A stretch of 13,315 bases of DNA from CAYVQU01 sp964453155 (lineage in GTDB: Bacteria; Chloroflexota; Anaerolineae; Anaerolineales; UBA11858). Positions 6,841-13,233 of the stretch are shown here, piece by piece. Numbering within the stretch: position 1 is the first letter of the stretch; every line of letters starts with the position of its first letter. The notes below the pieces were generated by a model. It had not been told where the DNA came from and made no database searches. It was given only the letters and a program-made list of their open reading frames with translations. Both the position numbers and the translations under genes were made by a program. The stretch is taken from the NCBI GenBank assembly GCA_964453155.1, contig CAYVQU010000152.1:1-13315 (forward strand), given 5' to 3'.

Positions 6841-7124
6841 GACTGGGGTTTGGAGACCGATGACTGGTCAACATCATCATACAGCCCCATTTCTTCCCCC
6901 ACCTGACCGATCTCGCGCAACAATGCTAACGTCTCTTGCGCTTCTTCTTCATTTAATAAGCTGACCGCAAACCCGACATGAATGATGGCGTAATCGCCAA
7001 GCTTGGCTTCGGGGACAAAGTCTAAACAAGTTTCACGGACCACGCCGCCAAAGTCAATTTTGCCCATGGTCATGCCATTGGCTTCGTAAATTTCAGTAAT
7101 TTTTCCGGGAACGCCTAAACACAT
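6837..7124 (-). CDS. hypC: [NiFe]-hydrogenase maturation chaperone HypC/HybG family
   Basis: HypC is a small OB-fold chaperone that binds HypD and then the hydrogenase large-subunit precursor, shuttling the Fe(CN)2CO group. The diagnostic N terminus MCLGVPGKI is present. Cys2, exposed after Met removal, is the functional residue. GDYAIIHVGFAVS (43-55) carries the conserved His49. At 95 residues it is longer than the usual 75-85; the extra C-terminal tail (about 78-95, Asp/Ser-rich) is not conserved in the family. An AGAGG ribosome-binding site at 7131-7135 is spaced 6 nt from the ATG. A -10-like TAATAT lies upstream, after a 370-bp gap from hypF, so hypCD-lipoprotein-hypE may have its own promoter. 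Confidence 0.97.
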   Translation of the reverse strand: MCLGVPGKITEIYEANGMTMGKIDFGGVVRETCLDFVPEAKLGDYAIIHVGFAVSLLNEEEAQETLALLREIGQVGEEMGLYDDVDQSSVSKPQS

Positions 7125-7141
7125 GATAAACCTCTAAAATG

Positions 7142-7147
7142 ATATTA
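7142..7147 (-). promoter_or_regulatory. Candidate -10 box of an internal promoter before hypC
   Basis: TAATAT on the minus strand (5/6 to TATAAT), 17 nt upstream of the hypC ATG and followed by an AGAGG ribosome-binding site. The -35 region at the right distance (CATTTT) is a poor match, so this is tentative. It is supported mainly by the long non-coding gap that separates hypF from hypC. Confidence 0.3.
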
Positions 7148-7313
7148 ACTTAGAACCGATCTGAAAAATGTGGTGCTGATTGAGCCGGTCGCTAGTACTG
7201 AGCTAGTCGCGGTGAAATCCGGCGTTGGTTTACCCATAGGGCACAATGTCGACAGGCTCAACCGATACTTGCTTGAATTTTCGGATTGATACTAAATTGT
7301 ATATTCAGAATTT

Positions 7314-7393
7314 CACCCTTCGATACGCTTTATATTCTCTCATGATAGCATCCTGAGTAATGCGAAACGAAGTGAAGCGGGGATCGAAGGGTG
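7314..7393. repeat. Imperfect inverted repeat of the TTCGATACG family
   Basis: Arms CACCCTTCGAT (7314-7324) and ATCGAAGGGTG (7383-7393) are perfect complements. Pairing continues inward with CGCTT (7326-7330) and AAGCG (7375-7379). The loop contains CATCCTGAGTA, which recurs as its complement in the element before hypB (10670-10722). This is a dispersed hairpin repeat rather than a classic terminator, since no T-run follows. Confidence 0.6.
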
Positions 7394-7436
7394 GAACTGT
7401 TACTCAGGCCTGTATGAGCTTTTTAAATCTTTCCGC

Positions 7437-7503
7437 AGAGTTCGTGAAAAGCACGGAGATAAATGGTATTTCTCCGCGTTCTTTGCGTGCTCCGCGGTTA
7501 CAG
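7437..7503. repeat. Short repeat overlapping the hypF stop codon
   Basis: On the minus strand the hypF TAA begins the string TAACCGCGGAGCACGCAAAG, followed by AACGCGGAGAAA. This belongs to the widespread 'GCGGAGCACGCAAAGAACGC' type of imperfect periodic repeat. CGGAGA (7455-7460) and TCTCCG (7471-7476) form a small hairpin inside it. The element supplies the end of the hypF reading frame. Confidence 0.45.
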
Positions 7504-9969
7504 AAAATTCTTGCGTGCGATCGCGGCCTGACCAAGCGAGATGCCGCCATCATTGGTTGGTACTTGCTGATGGATCAAAACCGTAAAACCCGCATTTTCC
7601 AGTAACGGGATGGTTTTTGTCAGCAAAGTACTATTTTGCCATACGCCGCCGCTCAAGGCAACTGTGCGGCGCCCAAATTGCGTACTTGCCAGCTGGCATA
7701 CTTGCAAGACGGCTTGGGCGAGACCATTGTGGAATTTGGCTGAAATGACGGGGAGGGGGACGTGGTTACGCACATCGGCGAGGATGGCGGAGATTAGGGG
7801 TGAGGGNNNNNNNNNNCCTCCCCCGGGGCGGGGGTCGGGTGTCCGCACCCCGGAGCGGCGGGCGGTGCTTAGGGGGCAGGGGGACTGGGGGAGGGGGGTG
7901 TTATCTCTGGTCTCGAGAAGAAAGGAATAGGCTGCGGTCTCATCCGTATCGACCAAGGCTTCGAACTCAATCGCGGCTTGGGCCTCGTAATTGACCTCCC
8001 CGCGCAGACCCGCCAGAGCGGCAACCCCATCGAACAAGCGGCCCATGCTGGAGGTCAGCGGGGTGTTGATTTTATTCGTCAGCATCGACCGCAGCATGGA
8101 CATATCGTCACCGCAAGCGGCCACTACTGGTGCCAGGTCTTCATCCCATTCGAAGCCGTGCTGCCAGAGTAAGGCCAGCGCGACCCGGAAGGGTTTCTTC
8201 GTAGCGGCATCCCCCCCGGGGAGGGGGAAATAATCGAGATGGGCAAAGCGTTGGTAGCCCTGGTAGTCAGCAATCAAAAATTCGCCGCCCCAAATATTGC
8301 CATCGTCGCCGTAGCCGGTGCCATCGAAGGAGACGCCGATGACAGGTTCGTCGCCCAGGAGGCCGTTGTCGGCCATACAAGCCGCGATGTGGGCGTGGTG
8401 ATGTTGAACGTTGAAGATAGGCAGACTTGAACGTTCAGCCCGTTCGATGGCGTGCCGCGTGGCTAAATAATTTGGGTGCAGATCGCAGGCGATGGTTTCT
8501 GGCTCAACCCGGAACAAATTTTGGAAGTGTTCGATGCCTTCTTCGAATGATTGCAGGGTCTCGAAATTCTCCATATCGCCGATGTGATGGCTCACGAAGG
8601 CGTAATCTTCTTTTGTCAGACAAAACGTATTTTTAAGCTCTGGGCCGGTCGCCAGGATTTGGGGGCCATCCCAGGGGAGCTTGATGGGGTTGGGGGCGTA
8701 GCCGCGGCTGCGGCGGAGGGGGTAGGGGATGGTGGTTTGAGAGTTGAGCGTTGAGGGTTGCGAGTGCGATACTTCTTTCGCCATTAATCGCTCATCACTG
8801 ACCACGCGGTACACCGAGTCGTCACAGCGGACGTGAATAGCGCGATTGTGCATCAGAAACGCATCAGCCAGGGTGGCTAACCGTTCACGGGCTTCATCAT
8901 TGCGGTAGGCGATGGGTTCTTCGGAGAGATTGGCCGAGGTCATGACCAAAGCGGGTAGCAAGTCGGGAAGATTGGCTTGCTGACTGTTGAACAATAAATT
9001 GTGCAGCGGCGTGTACGGCAGCATGACCCCGAGGGTGGTCTGGTTGGGGGCGACCGCGGGCACGATGTTCGTGTCTGGTTTGCGATCCAGAAGGACGATG
9101 GGCCGGGCGCGGGAGAGCAGGAGGTCGCGTTCGGCGGCGGTGACGAAGCAGTACTGCTCCACCGTCTCAATAGCGGGCAGCATCAGGGCGAAAGGTTTAT
9201 CGACCCGCAATTTCCGGCGGCGCAGTTCGGCCACGGCCTCGGGATTAGTAGCATCGCAGGCCAGATGAAAGCCACCAAGGCCCTTAATTGCCAAGATTTT
9301 CCCTTTGGTGAGTAAACCTTGCGTTTTAAGAATAGTTTCGTGAGGCGTGAAACGTGAAGCGTGACCCTGATCCCCTAACCCCTGTCCCTTGCTCTCTAAC
9401 CAAATATGCGGCCCACACGCCGGACACGCCACTGGCTGGGCGTGGAACCTTCTATTTAAAGGGTCTTCGTATTCGCTCCGGCAATAGGCACACATCTCGA
9501 AGGGAGCCATGGTGGTCTTTGGCCGGTCGTAGGGGATGTCTTGGATGATGGTGAAGCGCGGCCCGCAGTTGGTGCAGTTGATGAACGGATACTGGTAACG
9601 CTGATCGTTGGGGTCGAGCATTTCCCGGTGACAATCCTCACAGACCGAGACATCCGGCGAAATCGGGATAAAAGCCCCAGGGATGGGTTCGGAGTGGTGA
9701 ATCTCAAAAGCTGAGTACCCGCTCAGTGGAATCTGATCAACCTGAACCGAGTCGATTTGTGCTAGGGGGGGATAATCGTGCTTCAGGCCGTGGACAAATT
9801 GATCCAGAACATCTGGAGAACCATCCACCTCAATATCAACTCCGGCAGAGGTGTTTCTGACCCAGCCGTTGAGTTCGAGATCAGTCGCCAACCCATACAC
9901 AAATGGCCGGAATCCGACCCCCTGGACGATGCCGGTGATTTTAATGCGGAGACCAGCGAGTTCAGACAT
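7498..9969 (-). CDS. hypF: Carbamoyltransferase HypF ([NiFe]-hydrogenase maturation), with low-complexity insertions
   Basis: HypF converts carbamoyl phosphate and ATP to carbamoyl-AMP and transfers the carbamoyl to the terminal Cys of HypE. Domains of the 823-residue product in order: acylphosphatase (1-92; GIVQGVGFRPF with Arg21, plus Asn39), zinc fingers (Cys110/113/132/135 and Cys160/163/182/185), YrdC domain (about 213-395; KGLGGFHLACDATN, TSANLSEEPI), and Kae1-like domain (about 415-823; VQHHHAHIAA with His523-527, GVSFDGTGYGDDG, LSGGVWQN). It is longer than the usual 740-780 residues because of three low-complexity inserts at linkers: about 194-210, 401-413 and 690-725. The last spans a 10-N assembly gap, so four residues are unknown. 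The frame is open to an ATG at 10032 inside hypB, with a GGAGGG sequence 5 nt upstream. The family start favours MSELAGLRIKITG at 9969, 4 nt after the hypB stop. Confidence 0.96.
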   Translation of the reverse strand: MSELAGLRIKITGIVQGVGFRPFVYGLATDLELNGWVRNTSAGVDIEVDGSPDVLDQFVHGLKHDYPPLAQIDSVQVDQIPLSGYSAFEIHHSEPIPGAFIPISPDVSVCEDCHREMLDPNDQRYQYPFINCTNCGPRFTIIQDIPYDRPKTTMAPFEMCAYCRSEYEDPLNRRFHAQPVACPACGPHIWLESKGQGLGDQGHASRFTPHETILKTQGLLTKGKILAIKGLGGFHLACDATNPEAVAELRRRKLRVDKPFALMLPAIETVEQYCFVTAAERDLLLSRARPIVLLDRKPDTNIVPAVAPNQTTLGVMLPYTPLHNLLFNSQQANLPDLLPALVMTSANLSEEPIAYRNDEARERLATLADAFLMHNRAIHVRCDDSVYRVVSDERLMAKEVSHSQPSTLNSQTTIPYPLRRSRGYAPNPIKLPWDGPQILATGPELKNTFCLTKEDYAFVSHHIGDMENFETLQSFEEGIEHFQNLFRVEPETIACDLHPNYLATRHAIERAERSSLPIFNVQHHHAHIAACMADNGLLGDEPVIGVSFDGTGYGDDGNIWGGEFLIADYQGYQRFAHLDYFPLPGGDAATKKPFRVALALLWQHGFEWDEDLAPVVAACGDDMSMLRSMLTNKINTPLTSSMGRLFDGVAALAGLRGEVNYEAQAAIEFEALVDTDETAAYSFLLETRDNTPLPQSPCPLSTARRSGVRTPDPRPGGXXXXPSPLISAILADVRNHVPLPVISAKFHNGLAQAVLQVCQLASTQFGRRTVALSGGVWQNSTLLTKTIPLLENAGFTVLIHQQVPTNDGGISLGQAAIARKNFL
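7795..7902. repeat. In-frame low-complexity insertion in hypF containing the assembly gap
   Basis: G-rich on the plus strand (GGGGGCAGGGGGACTGGGGG) plus a GC-rich segment with GTCGGGTGTCCGCACCCCGG. It corresponds to HypF residues about 690-725 in a normally variable loop of the Kae1-like domain. The ten Ns at 7807-7816 interrupt it. The gap size is probably nominal, so the true length of the insert is unknown even though the stated size preserves the frame. Confidence 0.65.
7807..7816. other. Run of 10 Ns (scaffold gap)
   Basis: Ten undetermined bases inside the hypF insertion. It shows the sequence is a scaffolded draft assembly. Placement within a GC-rich repeat suggests that the repeat, not the gene, caused the break. 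Confidence 0.98.
8731..8769. repeat. In-frame heptamer-like insertion in hypF
   Basis: On the minus strand the segment reads CTCAACGCTCAACTCTCAAA and neighbours, built from CTCAAC-type units. It encodes SHSQPSTLNSQTT (HypF residues 401-413), between the YrdC domain and the LRRSRGYAPNPI motif that starts the C-terminal half. Homologues go almost directly from the YrdC end to the RRxRGYxP motif, so this looks like added sequence. Confidence 0.5.
9340..9390. repeat. In-frame repeat insertion in hypF after the zinc fingers
   Basis: The plus strand shows GAGGCGTGAAACGTGAAGCG followed by TGACCCTGATCCCCTAACCC. These are two types of low-complexity repeat joined together: GTGAAGC units and CCCCTAA units. 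The segment encodes HypF residues about 194-210 (KGQGLGDQGHASRFTPH), a linker between the second zinc finger and the YrdC domain. The CCCCTAACCCC part resembles the tract at 1136-1200. Confidence 0.6.
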
Positions 9970-9971
9970 GC

Positions 9972-10010
9972 GGTTAAACGTTAGTACGTTCAAACGGCTG
10001 AACGTTGCGG
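9972..10010. repeat. AACGTT-type repeat at the hypB/hypF junction
   Basis: GTTAAACGTTAGTACGTTCA and AACGGCTGAACGTT contain several AACGTT/ACGTTCAA units. They cover the last codons of hypB (VQPFERTNV) and the few bases before the hypF start. HypB proteins usually end soon after the EWVxWI helix, so the tail looks repeat-encoded. Confidence 0.45.
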
Positions 10011-10648
10011 ATAATCCAGGCAACCCATTCATCCAAGCCCTCCCCCGTCATGCAAGAGACGGGGAATGTTTCGAGATTAGGGCTGAGGATTTCGACCCCC
10101 TTGCGGAAATAATCCATCTTGAAGGGGATGTAAGGCAGCAGGTCAGTTTTGTTGATCAGCAGGGCATCGACGTCCTGGTACATGCCGGGGTATTTGTAGG
10201 GTTTGTCGTCACCTTCGGGGATCGAGGCAATCAGGACGGATTTATGGGTGCCCAGTTGAAAGGCGGTCGGGCAGACCAAATTGCCGACGTTTTCGACGAG
10301 TAGGAGATCGAATTGGCTGAGATCGCCGAGTTGGTCGAGGGCCGACCGGATCATGACGGCATCGAGATGGCACTCCCCACCGGTGTTAATTTGGATGGCG
10401 GTGGCGCCCGCGGCCGCGGCCCGGTCGGCGTCGATGCTGGTGGCGATATCGCCATCGACAGCCGCAACTTTGATCTCGGGGGGCAGCCGCTTCAGGGTCT
10501 GCTCGATGACGGAGGTTTTGCCGGCCCCGGGGGAGGCCATAATATTGATGGCGAAGATACCGGCGGCGTCGAGGCGCGCCCGGTTTTGGAGGGCCAATTC
10601 TTCGTTGGCATTGAGGATATTTTCGACAATGGGAATGGTTTGGGACAT
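9974..10648 (-). CDS. hypB: GTPase HypB (hydrogenase nickel incorporation)
   Basis: HypB is the GTPase that, with HypA, delivers nickel to the hydrogenase large-subunit precursor. The 224-residue protein has the P-loop ASPGAGKTS (38-46), Walker-B-like VDGDIAT (64-70), the metal-site motif GGECHLDA (90-97; Cys93 and His94), ENVGNLVCP (119-127; Cys126) and the G4 motif NKTD (166-169). The G-domain metal ligands at the dimer interface are intact. The N terminus has neither the CCxxC-type motif of E. coli HypB nor a His-rich nickel store, so it is the minimal form. No Shine-Dalgarno is seen; a hairpin repeat occupies the 74 bp between hypA and hypB. HypF starts 4 nt downstream. Confidence 0.97.
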   Translation of the reverse strand: MSQTIPIVENILNANEELALQNRARLDAAGIFAINIMASPGAGKTSVIEQTLKRLPPEIKVAAVDGDIATSIDADRAAAAGATAIQINTGGECHLDAVMIRSALDQLGDLSQFDLLLVENVGNLVCPTAFQLGTHKSVLIASIPEGDDKPYKYPGMYQDVDALLINKTDLLPYIPFKMDYFRKGVEILSPNLETFPVSCMTGEGLDEWVAWIIRNVQPFERTNV

Positions 10649-10669
10649 AATTGCTGATTTTTTATTTTC

Positions 10670-10722
10670 GCACCCTTCGATACGGCTGGAAAATCATCAG
10701 CCTACTCAGGATGCTGGGTGTG
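10670..10722. repeat. Dispersed hairpin repeat between hypA and hypB
   Basis: The outer arms are CACCC (10671-10675) and GGGTG (10716-10720), and the inner arms are GGCTG (10684-10688) and CAGCC (10698-10702). It shares CACCCTTCGATACG and the CTCAGGATG complement with the element at 7314-7393. Both lie within the hyp cluster, so if transcribed they would form hairpins in the mRNA. No T-run follows. Confidence 0.6.
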
Positions 10723-11073
10723 TTAGTCGTTTTCGATACCGATGCTTTCGAGTTGAAATTCTTTGCCGGCGAGGATGTTAATGTGGCTGGAGTCGCATTC
10801 GGGGCAGGTGGTGAGTTCGCCATCGGGGATGGTGTAGGCGGTCTGGCACTCCTGGCATTCAAGTTGAGCCGGGATGCGTTTGAAGTGTAAGGTAGCCTCG
10901 GCGGCGATGGTGTCTTTGCCGACAATAGGCCAGTAGAACTGGATCGATTCGTCGATGACGGAGGAAAGCTGACCAATGACGAGATACAAATCCGTGATCT
11001 GGGTCGCGTTGTTTTCCAGGCCATACCGCAGGGCAATTTTGAGGATGTTTTGGGTGATGGGTAACTCGTGCAT
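10723..11073 (-). CDS. hypA: Nickel metallochaperone HypA
   Basis: HypA binds nickel and hands it to the hydrogenase large subunit together with HypB. The 116-residue product starts MHEL, in which the N-terminal amine and His2 provide the nickel site (the MHE motif). It has the structural zinc site CxxC...CxxC at Cys73, Cys76, Cys90 and Cys93. Length matches the family. The C-terminal tail (FQLESIGIEND) is typical, ending the beta-strand with V/I-x-x-I-E. It is the first gene of the hyp cluster and is preceded by a well-spaced promoter with no ribosome-binding site. Confidence 0.97.
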   Translation of the reverse strand: MHELPITQNILKIALRYGLENNATQITDLYLVIGQLSSVIDESIQFYWPIVGKDTIAAEATLHFKRIPAQLECQECQTAYTIPDGELTTCPECDSSHINILAGKEFQLESIGIEND

Positions 11074-11083
11074 AGCGGGCTAC

Positions 11084-11112
11084 AGGATACCACAGGGGTG
11101 GGGGGAGGTCAA
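11084..11112 (-). promoter_or_regulatory. Candidate promoter of the hyp operon
   Basis: On the minus strand, TTGACC (complement of 11107-11112, 5/6 to TTGACA), a 17-nt spacer and TATCCT (complement of 11084-11089, 4/6 to TATAAT). The -10 box ends 10 nt before the hypA ATG. The transcript would start about 3-4 nt before the ATG, and no Shine-Dalgarno is present, so hypA is probably read from a nearly leaderless mRNA. Confidence 0.5.
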
Positions 11113-11158
11113 AGTGAGTAATATCCTTTCAGAGAGTCTTTTTTAAGGTCAAGCTTGG

Positions 11159-11380
11159 TTTCGATATGCTTGCTGCGCTTGCTACTCAACCGGCGAATTG
11201 GGGGCGCTTGGCAGAGAAGTAGCCGTTAGCGATAGTGATAGAGAATTGGGTTTCGATACGCTCGCTGCGCTCACTACTCAACCGGCGGGGTTGGGGGCGC
11301 TTGGCAGAGAAGTAGCCGTTAGCGATAGTGATAGAGAATTGGGTTTCGATACGCTCGCTGCGCTCGCTACTCAACCGGCG
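11159..11380. repeat. 92/93-bp tandem repeat, two full copies and one partial
   Basis: Copy 1 is 11159-11250 (92 bp), copy 2 is 11251-11343 (93 bp), and a 37-bp partial copy is 11344-11380. Each starts with TTTCGATACGCTCGCTGCGC followed by ACTACTCAACCGGCG. The full copies continue with GGGGGCGCTTGGCAGAGAAG and TAGCCGTTAGCGATAGTGAT. Copy 1 differs by a few transitions. It fills most of the 337-bp gap between ygiQ and hypA. The leading part is related to the TTCGATACG hairpin elements elsewhere in the window. The remainder of the gap holds only the hypA promoter region and about 30 bp before the ygiQ stop. Confidence 0.85.
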
Positions 11381-11410
11381 GTAAGTGGGGATTATTGGGA
11401 GAAATTTTCG

Positions 11411-13195
11411 CTAGCGTTTCCGTTTTCGGGGGCGCGATTTAGGGCGCCGACCAGGTTTGCGACGTCTGCCAGGGTGGCTGCCAGTTCTGCTGATTTTTGC
11501 AGCTTTCCGGTTCTCTTTCGAGGTCAAAATGGCCTTTTGTTTTTCCTTGCGGCGAATGTTTTTCTCTACAAATATGGGCTCGCGGGTGAAAGGGTCCATC
11601 TCGGTGTAATACATTAATGTCGAGTAGGTTGAAGGTAAGGGGGTGAAAATTTGGACCTGTTCAGGGTTGATCTTGAGCTGCTGGCTGGCGAACTTTTTGG
11701 CAGCGTCCATGTCGCGATCGGTACAGCCCGGATGGGCGGCAATTAAATAGTAGGTCAGGAATTGTTTCTTTTTAGCGCGTTCGGTGAGTTTATAAAATAA
11801 ATCTCGGAATGTGGTTAATGGCCGCTTGCCGGGTTTGCCCATCTGTTTTAGGACCCGATTTTCGGTATGCTCGGGGGCGATCTTCATTTGTCCGGAGGTG
11901 TGATTGCGGACGACATCTTGAAGATAAGGAAAGCCGTGTTTTTCGTCGGCCAAAACCAGATCGTACCGCACCCCAGAGCCGACGAAGATTTTCTTAACCC
12001 CATTGATTTTTCGTAGTTTTTGGAGCAGCCGTCGTTGGGGGCCATGATCAATTTTCAAGGCCGGGCAAATCTCGGGGGCCAGGCAGCGCTTATCGTCGCA
12101 AACCCCGCTTTTGAGTTTTTTCTGACATTCGAAGCCGTACATATTGGCCGTGGGACCCCCAATATCGGTGACGATCCCCTTGAAATCGGGGTTTTGGGCC
12201 ATCTCCCGAACTTCCCTCAGAATCGAGTTTTCACTGCGCCATTGGACGGTCCGCCCCTGATGAACGGCGATCGAGCAAAAATTACACTCGCCATAACAGC
12301 CGCGATGCGATGCCACCGAAAATTGGATGGTGTCAAGGGCTTTGACCGGTCCCTGAGGCGCGTAAAAGGGATGGGGCGCGCGTTCAAAATCCAGGGCGTG
12401 GACGTGATCCAGGGTCTCTTGGGAAATGTGAGCGGCCGGCGGATTTTGGATCAGGTAGCGGGAATCCTGCTGTTGGTAGAGCCCTTGGGCTGTCAGGGGA
12501 TCGTTGTTCTGGTAAAAAATGTGGAACATGTCGATAAAGGCGTGTTTATCGGCGACGACTTCTTTAAATGAAGGAAGTTCCAGATAAGTGGGGTGGGGGT
12601 CGGGGGAAATATAGCAAATCCCGCTTAAGTTCCGGTAATCTTCCCCGGATTTGAGGGTGGCTGCCAGATCCAATATGGTTTGGTCGGCCATTCCATAGAT
12701 TAAGATATCGGCCTTGGCGTTGAACAATATTGATTTACGCAGGCGGTCGGACCAGAAATCGTAATGAGCCACCCGCCGCAAACTGGCCTCGACCCCGCCT
12801 AAGACAATCGGCACTGTGTTTTTGAAATGGCGTCGAATTAGATTCGTGTAAATGATCGAAGCTCGGTTGGGCCGGCGGTTATTCTCCCCGCCAGCGGTCA
12901 TGTCATCGGACTTCTTGGGACGCTTGGTCGCGGTGTAATTGGCGACCATTGAATCAATTGCACCCCCAGTGACGCCCCAGAAGAGTTTGGGTTCGCCCAG
13001 CCGGGTAATGTCGGCAGTTTGGGGGTCTGGTTGTCCGATGATCCCGACCTTGTAGCCCGCCTCCAATAGAATTTTACCGATCACTGCGACCCCAATAAAG
13101 GGGCTATCGACATAACTGTCGCCGGTGATCAAGATGACATCGAGTTGGTCCCAGCCGAGTTGCTGGATTTCTTTCGGGGTGGTCGGAATAAACAT
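11411..13195 (-). CDS. ygiQ: YgiQ-family radical SAM protein, 594 aa
   Basis: A radical SAM enzyme of the UPF0313/YgiQ family whose reaction is unknown. The start MFIPTTPKEIQQLGWDQLDV, the GDSYVDSPFIGVAVIGKIL block (25-43) and GGVEASLRRVAHYDFWSD (133-150) are family hallmarks. The cluster motif is HRGCYGECNFCSIAVHQGR (297-315), with Cys300, Cys304 and Cys307 binding the 4Fe-4S cluster. A second conserved cysteine group is Cys366, Cys371 and Cys377 (GVCDDKRCLAPEIC). AHPGCTDRDM and EQVQIFTPLPST complete the barrel. The N-terminal domain has a B12-binding-like layout, as is common here. Length is slightly short of the E. coli homologue. The last 35 residues are very rich in Lys/Arg (GRRRKPGRRPKSRPRKRKR), a basic tail. 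No Shine-Dalgarno is seen. TAAAAT lies 9 nt before the ATG, another possible near-leaderless start. Confidence 0.95.
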   Translation of the reverse strand: MFIPTTPKEIQQLGWDQLDVILITGDSYVDSPFIGVAVIGKILLEAGYKVGIIGQPDPQTADITRLGEPKLFWGVTGGAIDSMVANYTATKRPKKSDDMTAGGENNRRPNRASIIYTNLIRRHFKNTVPIVLGGVEASLRRVAHYDFWSDRLRKSILFNAKADILIYGMADQTILDLAATLKSGEDYRNLSGICYISPDPHPTYLELPSFKEVVADKHAFIDMFHIFYQNNDPLTAQGLYQQQDSRYLIQNPPAAHISQETLDHVHALDFERAPHPFYAPQGPVKALDTIQFSVASHRGCYGECNFCSIAVHQGRTVQWRSENSILREVREMAQNPDFKGIVTDIGGPTANMYGFECQKKLKSGVCDDKRCLAPEICPALKIDHGPQRRLLQKLRKINGVKKIFVGSGVRYDLVLADEKHGFPYLQDVVRNHTSGQMKIAPEHTENRVLKQMGKPGKRPLTTFRDLFYKLTERAKKKQFLTYYLIAAHPGCTDRDMDAAKKFASQQLKINPEQVQIFTPLPSTYSTLMYYTEMDPFTREPIFVEKNIRRKEKQKAILTSKENRKAAKISRTGSHPGRRRKPGRRPKSRPRKRKR

Positions 13196-13233
13196 TTCGG
13201 ATCAATTTTACCCTAAATGAGCAAAAATCAGGG

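Larger units (their letters stand above)
7125..7497. other. 373-bp gap between hypF and hypC, made largely of dispersed repeats
   Basis: No credible gene is seen. From the hypC side it holds a candidate -10/RBS (7131-7147), a short TCGACAGGCTCAACCGATA element (7249-7267), a large imperfect hairpin (7314-7393), and a separate element of the CTCCGCGTTCTTTGCGTGCT type (about 7437-7503) that runs into the hypF stop codon. Most of the gap therefore looks like accumulated repeat elements rather than a regulatory leader. Confidence 0.6.

Noticed and set aside
7314..7393. Large inverted repeat as the hypF terminator
   Set aside because: The loop is about 44 nt and no T-run follows either arm; it fits the dispersed repeat family better.
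11186..11374. 62-residue minus-strand frame repeating SSERSERIETQFSI
   Set aside because: It is the translation of the 93-bp tandem repeat, open only because the period is a multiple of three; there is no ribosome-binding site or family.
11159..11380. Tandem repeat as a CRISPR array
   Set aside because: The whole 92/93-bp unit is repeated with no unique spacers, there are only 2.4 copies, and no cas genes are seen.
11198..11617. 139-residue plus-strand frame across the tandem repeat and the ygiQ end
   Set aside because: It combines repeat sequence with antisense of the ygiQ 3' end; no protein-like features.
12020..12571. 183-residue frame antisense to ygiQ
   Set aside because: Shadow of a conserved radical SAM gene; no independent support.
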